Positions 1 through 11,169 are shown, numbered from the stretch's first letter. The stretch: DNA of 64,000 nt from Calvatia gigantea (GCA_025093985.1 JACAAK010000010.1:521501-585500); one strand, 5' to 3'. Made by a program: numbers and translations. Notes: generated by a model not told the origin, from the letters alone.

Positions 1-10
1 CTACTACCAC

Positions 11-1173
11 ATGCCTCCCAAGACCGCTGCCCAACTACAAGCTGAACTCGAGGAGAAACATGAACGCGCCAGACTTCAGCGCAAGCAGGAGGAAGAGGAT
101 GAGCGCAGGTTGATTGCGGACCTCGCCGCCGCTGAAGCCAAAGAAAGAGCAGATAGGGAGAAGCGCGAAGAGGAGGAGAGGAAGAGGCGCGATGAGGAGA
201 GGAAACGAGAGGAGGCAAAGAAACGTGACAAGCGGAAGAAGCGGCTTGAGGAGGCGGCATGTAAGAAAAGGGAGGAGCAAGAGGAGGAGAATGCGGAGGA
301 ACGATGACGTAGGAAGGGGAAGGCCCGGGAGGAACCGGTAGCGGGTCCCAGCTGATTGAGGAAACGGCCGAGGGTGGAGGATTCGGACAAAGAGGACGAT
401 GCGCTGGGGTCGTTGGATGAGGAGGAAGAGGAGGAGGTTCAGCTGCAGGTGCGCGTTCCCATGGGTGGGGACAACCCCTGCAAGCGCTGCATCAACATGG
501 GTATCAGGTGTCAACCCGGACAGACCCGCTCCAAGTAAGTGCGGCCTCTTCCTGTTGAATATTAAGCTGAGAAGTCCTTAGCCGGGTTACCACCAAATGC
601 GCGACTTGCATCAAGGGCAAGCGAAAGTGTGAGCCGCCGGGTGGAAGTGCCAAGGTCTCGAATCCCCACGTCCTCACGCGACATCTCGACCGATTCGTGA
701 CCGCACTTGAAGAGAACACCCTATGCCTCAACGAAATCATCGTTTTATTGCATCAGCAGAACGCGTGGATGGCACACGAGTCCCGATACCGAGAACACGA
801 TACCCGCAATTCAGCCGCGATCTTGAGGGAGACCATTGCAAATGGAGAGGAGTTCCGCGCCCTCGGCCTGGTGGTGAGTCAACGGGATCCTCAGCACACA
901 GGAAGGACTGAACGTCCAGGACAGATTGTAGAACGGCTGCCTGGTGCGGATATCCGACGGCATGTGGATGAGGCGGGTGACATCGACATCGAGGACCGGG
1001 GTGAGGGGCCGTCGCGACCAGTGCGACAAGGGGGTGAGCAGATGGACTTGGATGAGGAAGAGAAGGGAAACGGTAGTAGTGGAGAGGAAGGAAGTGAAGA
1101 AAGTGCGGAGGAGAGCGGAGAAAAAGAAGACAGTGTGGAAGAGGGTGTGGAAGGGAGCCAGCATGAGGATTGA
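11..1173 (+). pseudogene. antisense zinc-cluster-like ORF inside Gypsy-1, two in-frame stops
   Basis: Read from ATG 11, the product has a long charged, Glu/Arg/Lys-rich coiled-coil-like N-terminus (about 98 residues), then an acidic stretch. A Cys pattern follows, C-x2-C-x6-C (about 477-513) and, after a 47-bp intron, C-x2-C-x6-C (598-627), resembling the fungal Zn2Cys6 DNA-binding cluster. The C-terminus is Glu/Ser-rich and acidic and stops at 1171-1173. TGA codons at 305-307 and 353-355 break the frame; both could be decayed CGA. An alternative intron, GTGAGT near 873 to TTGTAG near 930 with a CTGAAC branch site, would change the C-terminal frame. It ends 126 bp from the convergent pol stop. 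Function unknown; a host gene captured by or flanking the element is the alternative reading. Confidence 0.55.
535..581 (+). other. spliceosomal intron, 47 bp
   Basis: GTAAGT donor at 535-540, a CTGAG-like branch site near 566, and TTAG acceptor at 578-581. Splicing joins the two halves of the Cys cluster in frame (AA|C codon) and leads directly into the long 3' reading frame. Size and sites are typical of basidiomycete introns. Confidence 0.65.
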
Positions 1174-1298
1174 GGGTGTGTGGGTGAACGCGGCTTTCCT
1201 CGCTCCTCGTGATTTTGATGTTTAATAAAGTTGCATGTCCAATAATAATAAAAAAAAGGTCTGTCCATGAATAAGAGTGAAAATAAGTCCATTAAATG

Positions 1299-4200
1299 TT
1301 ACAAAGAACGCAAGGGACCAGGCTTAGCAGGATAAGCTATATGGAAATCTGCCACAAGTTCAGCTACATGCTCTAATTCAGTAGCAGGCAGCCAAGAAGA
1401 CTCTTCTTCAGTATCCTCATAACCCAACCAAATGACCTTGTATAATAACTTGCAGGCACGTTGACGGTCGATCTTCGAGTCAACAATGCGGGCGATTTCG
1501 TACTCCGGCTCGCCTTCGACTTCAACGGGCGGAGGAGGTGGGTCAGAGCGGCCGTCAAATGGGTTAGGTATGGCAGGTTCAAGCATCGAAACGTGGAATA
1601 CTGGGTGAATGGCACACATTGAGTCAGGTAAGCGTAGAGTATAAGAAATGGAACTGGGTTGAGCGATAATCTCATAAGGACCCAAATACTTTTCCGAGAG
1701 TTTCTTCAACGGTCGAGTCATGCGGAAGAACTGCGCCTTAACGAAGACCTTTTGCCCAACTGTGAAGTTAGGTGCGGGTGTCCGGCGGGTATCAGCGGAT
1801 GACTGGTACCGTTCTTGAGCTTGCTTGATCTCGGATTTGAGTACTGTGTGGAGTTCATCGAGGTCGACGACGAATTGACGTGCGTGTGCGGATGCCAAGT
1901 CGCGTTCCGGGTAGACTGTGATGTTGGGATGATAGCCTTTATTAGCAAAGAATGGGGAGACACCAGTAGTGGCACTAGGAGCATTGTTATAGGCAAACTC
2001 GGCTAGTGGCAGTAACTCAGCCCAGTTGTCCTGCTGGTAGTTGCAGTAGACGTGGAGGTATTGCTCGAAAGTCTGGTTAGTCCGTTCGGTTTGTCCGTCA
2101 CCCTCAGGGTGATACCCGGAGGTGAAGTGTAACTTCATGTCCAGTGCTTGTCCAAGCGAGCGGAAGAAGTGCGAAACGAATTCGGAGCCGCAATCGGACG
2201 TAACATGTTCGGGAATGCCATGTTTCGAGAATACATGAATGACGAATAGGCGGGCGAGTTCGGCCGAGGTGATGGTGTCATGAGTGGGAATGAACAAAGA
2301 TTGCTTGGTAAGGCGATCAACGATAACAAGGATAGTGTCGTAGCCGGAAGATGTGGGAAGTTTCTCGATGAAGTCCATAGAGATAGAGTTCCATGGCCAT
2401 TCAGGAATAGGGAGCTGCTTGAGGTTTCCATAAGGTCGGTGTCGTTGTGGCTTAGAGCACATGCAGGTGACGCAGGATTTGCAGAAATCTTTGACTGTCG
2501 TGCGGATTTCAGGCCAAGTGTAATCACGTCGGACTAACTCCAGAGTCTTGTTCTGACCGAAGTGTCCAAAAAGGATGTAATCGTGCTTGTACTGTAGAAC
2601 GCGAAGTCGAAGATTGTCAACATTGGGAACATAGATCCTGTCGTCAAGGCGGAGAAAACCGGACGAATCTACAATCCAGCGTCCTTCGGGTTTGGCTAGG
2701 TGTTGAGCTGCAGTCGGGTCTTGCGGAAGAGATGAAAGGATGTCGGAATGCAGCTGATCGAGGTCAATGATCATGGCTGCGTGAAGGGAAGGGGTATAAA
2801 GATAAGTAGCGCGGATGGAGGCTGCGAGTTGTTCATGAGTAAAGACTGGACGGAAGTTGTGAGGATTGACCGTAGCATAGCCATTATTCCCCCCTTTAGG
2901 GTAGACGTCCCATCGTCTAGTTAAAGTGTCAGGCTTCGTACCAAGTCAGCCGGGGCGAAAGCAGATGGTGAGATTGAACTGTGACAAGAATTCGGACCAG
3001 CGAGCTTGACGGCGGGTGAGGATTTTAGTGGTGCAGAAGTATTCCAGATTCTTATGATCAGTGACCACGTCAATGGGAAGGGGAGCACCTTCAAGATAAT
3101 GCCGCCAGATCCTAAAGGCTTCAAAGATAGCCAGTAGTTCCTTGTCATGTGTGTCGTAGTTCGACTCGGCCGAAGTGAATGTGCGGGAATGGAAAGCCAT
3201 GGGGTGAACTTCACCATTCTCAGTGACGATAGAGAGGATGGCGGCTAGCGCATAGTCAGATGTGTCTGTCTCGACGATGATTTGAGCATCAGGGATCCAG
3301 TGGGTCAGGATAGGAGCAGAGGTGAAAGCGTCCTTCAATGATTGGAAAGCCTCTTGACATTTATCATTGAAGTTCCAAGAAATACCCTTGCGGGTAAGGC
3401 GGGTGAGAGGAACTACAATGTCAGAGTAGTTATAAATGAAGCGACGATAGAAATTGGCGAAACCTAAGAAGGACTGTATGTCCTTGATCTTCTTCGGTTC
3501 TGGCCAGTCTTGGATAATCTTGACCTTGTCCTCAGACATCTTGAGACCATCAGGGGAAAGAACGTAACTAAGATATTCAACCGTGTCAGACTCGAATTCG
3601 CACTTATCCGCGTGGGCGTAGAGACCGTTCTGCCTAAGCCGCTTGAGAACCTCGTGGACTTGCTTGCAGTGTACGCTGATGTCATCGGAATAGATGAGTA
3701 TGTCGTCAAGATAGACCATAACGCAGACATCTAAGAGATCTTTGAAGATGTCGTTTATGAACCGCTGGAAGGCGGCAGGTGCATTGGTAAGGCCGAAAGG
3801 CATAACGAGCCACTCGAATGATCCGTAGCGGGTTCGGAAGGCCGTTTTCCATTCGTCACCTTCTGCGATGCGGACGAGGTGATAAGTGTGGCATAGGTCA
3901 ATCTTGGTATAGATGCGGGCTTTGCGGGGCGAATCGAGTAGGTCAGATATGAGAGGAAGGGGGTAGCGATCCTTCTTGGTAATGCGGTTGAGACCTCGGA
4001 AATCAACGCATAAACGGAGCGAACCATCCTTTTTCTTGACAAAGAGGACAGGGGCTCCGTGAGGGGAGTTGGAGGGGCGGATGAATCCGATAGCAAGGTT
4101 TTCGTCAATGAATTCGCGTAGAGCCTCTAGTTCAACCTGAGATAGGGAATAGATGGTACCAACTGGTGGTTGGCCACCTTCTTCGAGATTGATCTGAAGG

Positions 4201-4990
4201 TCGTACAGCCGATGCGGGGCAAGCTTGTCAGCCTTCATTTTACTGAAGATGTCAGCAAAATCGTGGTACTCTTCCGGAATATGGGACCAGTCATCCTGAG
4301 GCTCCTCAACAGAGGCGGAGGAAGCTGTTATAGATGGGTCATTGAGATTGAGGCTATACTGAACTGAACCAGGGAGGCAAGAGGCACGGAGGAAGGCAGT
4401 GGCGTTAACCAGTGAGACGTGCGGACGAGCCGCGTCAACCGTGCCCGTAACAGAAGTGGCAGAAGAAGCAGATGGTGAAGACTGTGAGGTGACAGATGGG
4501 GTGGCTGAAGCGGACGCCGCAGAGGATGCAGGTGCGACTGGAATGGACGCACTGTGAGCAGAAGTGGCAGGAAGTTCAGGCTGAAGCGGTTGGAAAGTGA
4601 TATGGCCCAGAACCCAGTCAATTGACGGATTGTAGCGGTTGAGCCAGTTATATCCAAGAACCACAGAGCAAGAAGAGTCAAGCCGGGTGACGTAAAAGTC
4701 CAGAGTCATAGATTCACCACAGTCAAAGGTAACAGGAAGCTTCACTAGTTCAGTAATGTACACATTAGACGAGCCATCAAAGAGACGAAGTTCAATAGGA
4801 GGAATGGGTGTGGTCGGGAGATCATACGAATGTACAAAGTCAGAGTCCACGAAGCAATGGGTAGACCCACTATCAACAAGAGCCTTGAAGCGGACGAGAT
4901 CAGATGAAGCAGATGAAGAAACAGAAGGGGAAGTGAGATAGAGCTGCAGGGAATTGGGGTTAGAAAGAGCGGAAGCATTGAGTCGAAACC
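1299..4990 (-). pseudogene. pol: Gypsy-1 pol: protease, RT, RNase H, integrase, chromodomain
   Basis: A single reading frame. The retropepsin shows VDSGSTHCF near 4870-4895. The RT shows the YLDD box (about 3690-3715), followed by an RNase H of the Ty3 type ending near 2950. The integrase has an HHCC zinc-binding region (about 2670-2530) and a D,D-35-E core: D in MDFI, D in TSDCGSEF, E in QTERTNQ. A C-terminal chromodomain (about 1500-1350) contains YEIARIVDSK and YKVIWLGYED. The frame is broken once, by TGA at 2944-2946 in the RNase H/integrase linker, where a CGA-to-TGA change is the simplest cause. The N-terminal side is truncated near 4990, where old LINE 3' UTR begins. It would encode the replication enzymes of the element; as it stands it is defective. 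Confidence 0.9.
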
Positions 4991-5407
4991 CCCACCTCTA
5001 TTCTGACATGTTAAGCACCAGGAAAGCAGCAGGTGGAACAAGCCTGCTCCACCACCTGGAGACCCAACTCCCATTCAGTTACTTCTTCTGCCACCAGATC
5101 ACCATGGGCCAATCCCAGGAAAGAAGAACCACCAGGACAAACCCAGAAGAACCCCCCAGGGACCCCACCCCTGTTACCTTAAAACTTCCCAGCCCAGTAG
5201 GCCAGAAGAAGAGAGGTCCTACACAGACCCCTCATGTACACCAGCTTACCCAATGCCTGCATTGTCCAGTCTGAAGGCGAATGTACCTGGGTTCACCTCC
5301 AGAAAATCAATCAGTTCACAAATAGTCTGAGGAGGTCTGTCCAAGTCTCTCTTGTGGAGAGAGCACTGGATGAAAATGTAATAGCACCCCTTGAGGACAG
5401 CACCACA

Positions 5408-5603
5408 TGTATTAGAACATGTGACCATCTGATCTGTGACTTGTTTGGTACATATTTGGTTAGTCACACCTCCTACATGTATATATAAGGTAGTACCACT
5501 CTAAATGAACTTAGGCTCTTACCCCCATCTTCTGTGTCTGTGTCTGAGCTTTTTCTCTACCCATCCTTTACCCTCTCCTCTCTCTCTGTGTCTTTCCTGA
5601 CAG
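5408..5603 (+). repeat. probable solo LTR, about 195 bp, unknown family
   Basis: It interrupts the LINE C-terminal region exactly between sequences that are adjacent in other copies. It starts near T(G/A)TTAGAACATG, contains TATATATAAGG at about 5480-5490, and ends TTCCTGACA. The flanks ACATG and GCATG agree at 4 of 5 bases and may be a decayed target duplication. No internal genes. The family is not recognised and the exact edges are uncertain. Confidence 0.4.
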
Positions 5604-5622
5604 CATGAACAACCAACACCTT

Positions 5623-6467
5623 AGGAGGGACCTGGACAGACCTCCTCAGACCATTCGTGAACTGATTGATTTTCTGGAAGCAAATCCTGGGGCATTTGTT
5701 TTCAGACCAGATAATATGGGTATTGGGTGAGCTGGCACATGCAGGGGGCTCATGCTGGGTCTCCCTTCTTCCAGCCTACTAGGCTGGGAAGTCATAAGGA
5801 AACAGGGGTGGGGTCCCTGGGGGGTTCTTCTGGGTCTATCCTAGTAGTTCTCCTTTCCTAGGGCTACTTATAGTGGTCTGGAAGTGGAAGGATTAAAATA
5901 ATAGGGATGGGGTCCCTAGGTGGCATGGCGGATTTGTCCCACTTGCTGCTTTCCTGGTGCAGAACCTCAGTGACGCATCAGGTTTCTACCCTTGCTTCTG
6001 GGCTGCCACAGGTCGGCTCCAGGTGGATACCCTCTGGGCTGGGAAGTTAGGGGTTGGGAGGCTCCAAGCATAGGCCCTCTGTGCTGGCTCCCCTTACTAC
6101 ACTTGTCCCCTCTTGGGCGCTTGGCCGCTGTCACCGCTGGGCCTGCTGCTTGTAGGATGGTCAGGACACCGCTGCTGTGCTCCACCCAGCTGCGGTATGT
6201 CACTGGATGTACACCACAAGACCTGGGCAACTGGGTCTTCTACAGTGTGATGGGCATTTTGGGAAACCAGGGAATTTAGCAAGTAGGGAGTGGTCTGGTC
6301 TGGTCTAGGCTAACACTTGGGTTGGGTTGGGTCACCTTTGAACAGTAGATTACTCTTAACTCATTGGACTTTGTAGTTAGGGGGTTTGTACTCTGCTACA
6401 TGTGGACTGTGATTGGGCACTGCATTATAAATTGGTGCAAGCCTTGAATTAAAAAAAAAAAAAAAAA
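5623..6467 (+). mobile_element. 5'-truncated LINE copy with poly(A) and 15-bp TSD
   Basis: It begins inside the last codons of ORF2 (RDLDRPPQTIRELIDFLEANPGAF in segments), runs through the complete 3' UTR and ends in poly(A) at about 6451-6467. The flanking duplication AACAACCAACACCTT is at 5608-5622 and 6468-6482. Truncation at the 5' end, poly(A) and a 15-bp TSD are the marks of target-primed reverse transcription. It inserted antisense into the older LINE around it. Confidence 0.9.
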
Positions 6468-7141
6468 AACAACCAACACCTTCATTCAGAAAGAACTGCA
6501 CCCTGTACAATCCAATTGGTGCATGACCAGTAATGGCACACATGGCCCTTACACAAAGCAAGTTGGAACTGCTAACATGAGGCAGCCAGGGCCCACCATT
6601 AAGGTAGGTCAGCTTGCCTGGAGTCTTTGGATCAGCCCCAGAAGCCAGGTCCATGTTGCTACACCCCTTGTATAAAGAGGTAGAGTACAGCTGCTGCTAT
6701 TCCTCTAGAACATTATCAACCACTTCCTTATGGAGGCAGGCAATGGAAGTGAATGGCCTCGGGCCATAAGTGACCTGAGGGAACAATATGACATGCCGAT
6801 GTACAGCATGGTGAAACTCCCACTTCTCAGAAGAAGGGACAGTGAGAAATTCAATGGACCTCTGAGCATCCTCTGAGAGCCACTGCTTAAGTGCCACACA
6901 CACTCCCTGAGACAGCATCTACCTGGAGTGTGTGGATGGATCAACTGCAAGCTTCACCAATGTGATAGAATCAGTGAAGACATATATGAGCCTGACATCA
7001 CCTTGCTTGAGAGCAAAGTGAACACCAAGTGAAATGGCCATGAGCTCAGCATCTGGAGCCATAACCCTGCCTGCCACATGAGTAATCTCCCTAAGAGACT
7101 CGCCCTGGCAGTGTATGTGGGCAGCTGAAACCACCTGGAAT

Positions 7142-7999
7142 CTTTTTTTTTTTTTTTTTTTTTAAATCATGGCTTGTGCCAATTTATAACGCGGTGCCTG
7201 ATTGCAGTCCGCATGTAGCTAAGTACAAAGCCCCAACTACAAAGTTTGATGAGTTAAGAGTAAACTATGTTCACAAGCAGCCCAACCCAGCCCAAGCAGC
7301 AACCTACCCAAACCAAACCAGACCACTTCCTACTTATAAAATCCCCAGTTTCCCGAAATGCCCATCACACTGAAGAAGACCTAGTTGCCCAGGTCTTGTG
7401 GTGTACACCCAGTGACACACCACAGCTGAGTGAAGCTCAGTGGTGGTGTCCTGATCATCCCGCAAGCGGTGGGCCCAGCAGTGACAGCAGCCAAGCGCCT
7501 GAGAGGGGACAGGTGTAGTCAGGAGATTAGGATAGCATCACAATCTGCTGATAACACTTTAGCATCCGCACAATGAACCCAGAACCTGATGAGTTGAAGT
7601 GTTTCATGAAGGGTCGTCTACATATACTGTCTTTTAACATAGCTAAAAACTACACTTTATTGGACATATTGCTTGAATCTGAGAAAGATAACTTCGACAT
7701 CGTGTTCATCCAGGAACCTCCCTGGTGAATGATTAGATCCGCCCCCTTGACACTTGATACCAAGGGTGAGCCTGTCATTGGAGCACCTAAGTACCCTGAG
7801 TAGTTGTATATAGTGAGGCCAGCCTCCTCTATGGAGGAACGAGATCGTCCACAGGTTATAGCTTATGTCCATACGCAGATCAGAAGGCTGAGGCCCTTGC
7901 TTAGGCAGGACCTCATTGATCACCAGGATATGATGGTTATCACTATCTTCAATCACGGTCACAAATGCCATTTCATGAACATTTATTCTGATGATGAGC
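7142..7999. mobile_element. LINE 3' end (minus) joined head-on to LINE ORF2 start (plus); first copy of a duplication
   Basis: A run of 21 T (7143-7163) begins a minus-strand LINE 3' UTR up to about 7535. There the orientation flips and the plus strand carries the end of ORF1 and the first part of ORF2 (ATG 7573, SFNIAKNY, QEPPW) up to 7998. ORF2 has in-frame stops, for example after PPW and YPE. The reading ends abruptly at gypsy gag. The whole of 7007-7999 recurs at 9730-10721 with one poly(T) base difference. A 5' inversion by twin priming could explain the flip, but the internal loss would be large. Confidence 0.75.
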
Positions 8000-8978
8000 C
8001 GACGTCATCGCCCCATCGAAGTCGGGACGAGAGCCGCATGAATTTGACGTTATAGGTGGTGATCTTCTCACCATGCTTCATCTTCAGATTCTCCAGGAGT
8101 TCGGCCGATTCGCCCTTCAGGTCGGCTACACCGAAGTTGGTCTTGAGCTCAGTGGTGAACTCATCCCAGTCGGTGGACCAGGCATGGGATATGCCTTGAG
8201 TCTCTTCCTGGTCGATGCCAGTTTCAAACCAGCGAAGAGCGACGTCAGTGAGGAAGGTGAGGGCGAAGTTGACCTTGGTGGTATCAGATGTGAATTGTGT
8301 AGGGTTGGCGCGGAAGTAGAGTCGACATTGGAAAAGGAAGCGAGGAAGGTCATCGGGGTTGGCACCGCTGAATGGTTCGGGTTCGTGGGCCTTAGTACGG
8401 GGAGGTCGAGAAGGCTGGGGCGGCTGAGAGCGGGCACGATCGTCTATGGCATTAGCGAGGGATCTAATAGCGCGGGCCAGAGGGCGATCAAGTCCCCGAT
8501 GGCCGCGCGGCTCACTAGTGCTTGTTTCATTATCACCATCATCATCATCGTCCGATGGTTCCTCGGGTTCGTCATCGCCTCCAGGCCCATTGCCTCCACC
8601 ATCATCAGGATTGGGGTAAGGGTAATCGGCATATTCTAGACCATCGTTCTGGTCATCGCCATAGTTGTCTTCATCATTAATACCATAGTCACTACCACCA
8701 GGGTAGCCAGGATCTCCAGATGGGACTGTGCCGCCTACGCTGTTTCCACTATTCAGGCCCTGATGTGGGCCGGAGCTATGTTCGGGAAGTTCCTCCCAGA
8801 TCGGCTCTGTGAAGGGGTTAGGGGAGTTTTGCAGGAAGTCGCCTGGAATGGATAGGTGGGACCATTTCGATCTCTGAGTTCTGGGGGTGGATTGGGTTGA
8901 TGAAGGGGTTCGTTTGGGATTGTTGCGAAGGGACCGACGAACGGTTGCGCCAGTCTTAGTTCTGACAAATGTAGCCAT
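7999..8978 (-). pseudogene. gag: Gypsy-1 gag, 3'-truncated
   Basis: The best start is ATG 8978 (MATFVRTKTG...); the frame is open further upstream but without an ATG. The first half is low-complexity, Gly/Asp/Pro-rich and acidic. From about 8330 there is a capsid-like Retrotrans_gag domain with FLFQCRLYFRANP and LRWFETG. The reading breaks off after RLRWGDD at about 7999, where it is fused to a plus-strand LINE ORF2 fragment ending GATGATGAG. The remaining capsid, the zinc knuckle and the linker to protease are absent. Confidence 0.85.
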
Positions 8979-9147
8979 AGTAAGTGAAGGAATAGAAATC
9001 GACAGCAGGAGTTGGGAGTCTGAAATACTGTTAAGCACAGGTCACGCAGGTGAGACGACTGGAGTCTAGACGCCCGGAATGATGTGTGGATGTGGACGAA
9101 GATGGACGAAGCGGGCGAACTTGGGAGGACCGTGGCTTCAACGTATG

Positions 9148-9653
9148 TGTTGCGCCCTCCTGCCGACGGGTGGTCCTAACTTCAGAATAAGGGACGAGGG
9201 CAGAGTCAGAGGCGGAGACAGAGACAGGGACAGAGGTAAGATAGAAGTAGTGTGTCGCTAAGTAGATTTCAGACTGAGGATTACAGGCAAAGTAGCTACG
9301 GTTTATATATGCGAGGAAGTGTGGTTCTACAAAAGGAAACTACTACGACTTCAGGTGTGGGCCAGGTATGGCCGCTAGATAAAAACACCGGGAATGCAAC
9401 TAGCTAAAAGGAATAAGGTGAAACAGGAACGATATGAACGGTAAAAGGGATTGCAAGGGAAACGGGAGTAGGTATGACAACCGGAGAAATGTACAAGGAG
9501 GATAATCGGAAATTAACGTCAGACATAATAGTAAGAATGGAGAGCGGGGGAGACGGGGGAGAGCGGGTGAGAGCGAATGGTAAATAAAATATAAAGTATG
9601 GTCCGGGTAAGAGCGGGTGAAGCGGGTGAGCACGTGTACGGGTTGTGACAACA
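9148..9653 (-). repeat. 5' LTR of Gypsy-1 (506 bp)
   Basis: On the minus strand the LTR begins TGTTGTCACAACCC at 9653 and ends GCGCAACA at 9148, giving TGTTG/CAACA terminal inverted repeats. It lies upstream of gag and holds a TATA-like box. The outer flank is LINE sequence, so the element appears to have inserted into a LINE. The target duplication cannot be checked because the other LTR is outside the window. The primer-binding site after 9148 was not identified. Confidence 0.65.
9302..9311 (-). promoter_or_regulatory. TATA-like box in the Gypsy-1 LTR
   Basis: The minus strand reads CGCATATATAAAC here, about 340 bp into the LTR and upstream of gag. That is the usual place for the U3/R promoter. 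Inferred from sequence only. Confidence 0.4.
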
Positions 9654-11169
9654 GTGAGAAATTCAATGCCCCTCTGGGGATCCCCAGAGAGCCATCGTTT
9701 AAGCACCACACACACCCCTTGGGACTACCTTGAGAGCAAAGTGAACACCAAGTGAAATGGCCATGAGCTCAGCATCTGGAGCCATAACCCTGCCTGCCAC
9801 ATGAGTAATCTCCCTAAGAGACTCGCCCTGGCAGTGTATGTGGGCAGCTGAAACCACCTGGAATCTTTTTTTTTTTTTTTTTTTTAAATCATGGCTTGTG
9901 CCAATTTATAACGCGGTGCCTGATTGCAGTCCGCATGTAGCTAAGTACAAAGCCCCAACTACAAAGTTTGATGAGTTAAGAGTAAACTATGTTCACAAGC
10001 AGCCCAACCCAGCCCAAGCAGCAACCTACCCAAACCAAACCAGACCACTTCCTACTTATAAAATCCCCAGTTTCCCGAAATGCCCATCACACTGAAGAAG
10101 ACCTAGTTGCCCAGGTCTTGTGGTGTACACCCAGTGACACACCACAGCTGAGTGAAGCTCAGTGGTGGTGTCCTGATCATCCCGCAAGCGGTGGGCCCAG
10201 CAGTGACAGCAGCCAAGCGCCTGAGAGGGGACAGGTGTAGTCAGGAGATTAGGATAGCATCACAATCTGCTGATAACACTTTAGCATCCGCACAATGAAC
10301 CCAGAACCTGATGAGTTGAAGTGTTTCATGAAGGGTCGTCTACATATACTGTCTTTTAACATAGCTAAAAACTACACTTTATTGGACATATTGCTTGAAT
10401 CTGAGAAAGATAACTTCGACATCGTGTTCATCCAGGAACCTCCCTGGTGAATGATTAGATCCGCCCCCTTGACACTTGATACCAAGGGTGAGCCTGTCAT
10501 TGGAGCACCTAAGTACCCTGAGTAGTTGTATATAGTGAGGCCAGCCTCCTCTATGGAGGAACGAGATCGTCCACAGGTTATAGCTTATGTCCATACGCAG
10601 ATCAGAAGGCTGAGGCCCTTGCTTAGGCAGGACCTCATTGATCACCAGGATATGATGGTTATCACTATCTTCAATCACGGTCACAAATGCCATTTCATGA
10701 ACATTTATTCTGATGATGAGCACACTGCGATCAGGCTTTTCTATGAGAAGCACGATTCTTTACCCCAGATGCATTATATAGGGGGCAATTTCAATTGCCA
10801 TTTGCATGAGTGGGACAACAATGTTCTGCATCACCACTGACCCGCCCAGCAGCTTATTGAAGCTGCCAATGACCTTGGTCTTGGGATCTGGTTGCCAGAT
10901 TCCAGGGCTTCTACTCATGTACCTTGAGATCTGACCAAACGCCAATCGGTGATTGATCTGATCTTCATTTCCAATCTTAGGTGGCGCATCGCATGTCCCA
11001 AGATCAGATTGGATCTTACAGGCCCTTTGGACCATCATCTGCTGTCTGTTATGATCCCTATCTGCCCTAAGGACATCACGAATGTCAGGAGGGCATTTCC
11101 CAAGAACTCAGCAGCCACTGCAGAATTGCAGTTCCTGGACGAGATCAGAGAAAAGGTGTATGGCCTTCG
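9654..11169. mobile_element. LINE fragments beside the Gypsy-1 LTR; second copy of the duplication
   Basis: 9654-9729 is minus-strand LINE ORF2 (RNase H region), then 9730-10721 repeats 7007-7999. From 10722 the plus-strand ORF2 fragment continues past the point where the first copy stops, up to the Copia-1 LTR at 11170. This makes the 9730 copy the fuller one. The break at about 9726-9730 skips roughly 100 bp relative to intact LINEs. Confidence 0.75.
10295..11169 (+). pseudogene. LINE ORF2 N-terminal fragment (EEP endonuclease), stops
   Basis: The start MNPEPDEL is conserved with other copies. Endonuclease landmarks are present: SFN-AKNY, QEPPW, NFNCH, DLIFISNLRW and the terminal DHH region. 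Stops replace Arg or Trp codons (TGA after PPW, TAG after YPE, TGA in HHH-PAQQ and in VP-DLT), each explained by one transition. It stops at GLR where LTR 11170-11462 begins. It overlaps the ORF1 stop as AATGA, as in younger copies. Confidence 0.85.

Larger units (their letters stand above)
4991..7141 (-). mobile_element. old Tad-type LINE fragment (3' UTR and ORF2 C-terminus), nested
   Basis: On the minus strand this carries the RNase H end of ORF2 (AELMAISLGVHFAL, FTDSIT), the C-terminal zinc-knuckle region and the start of the 3' UTR. It is split by an LTR-like insert (5408-5603) and a younger LINE (5623-6467). Removing both restores collinearity with other LINE copies across the C-terminal C-x-C...H motif. 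The many substitutions and loss of CpG mark it as one of the oldest copies. It sits between gypsy gag and pol. Its right edge is at a poly(T) near 7142, where another LINE end begins. Confidence 0.8.
1..9653 (-). mobile_element. Ty3/Gypsy chromovirus (Gypsy-1), interrupted by LINE sequence
   Basis: The parts in minus-strand order are a 5' LTR (9148-9653), gag (8978-7999) and pol (about 4990-1299). Between gag and pol lies about 3 kb of unrelated old LINE sequence (about 4990-7998), and the end of gag plus the start of the protease region are missing, so this is a deletion as well as an insertion. The 3' LTR is not present between the pol stop and position 1, so it should lie left of the window. 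The antisense ORF at 11-1173 then falls inside the element. The chromodomain at the end of pol places it with chromoviruses, a group that tends to insert into heterochromatin. Confidence 0.85.

Noticed and set aside
11..307. N-terminal charged ORF as a separate small gene
   Set aside because: The same frame continues past the stop into the Cys-cluster region, so it is better read as the 5' part of one broken, spliced gene.
9079..9261. Short plus-strand ORF in the Gypsy-1 leader and LTR region
   Set aside because: It overlaps the LTR edge on the antisense strand, has no recognisable motif, and fits chance expectation.
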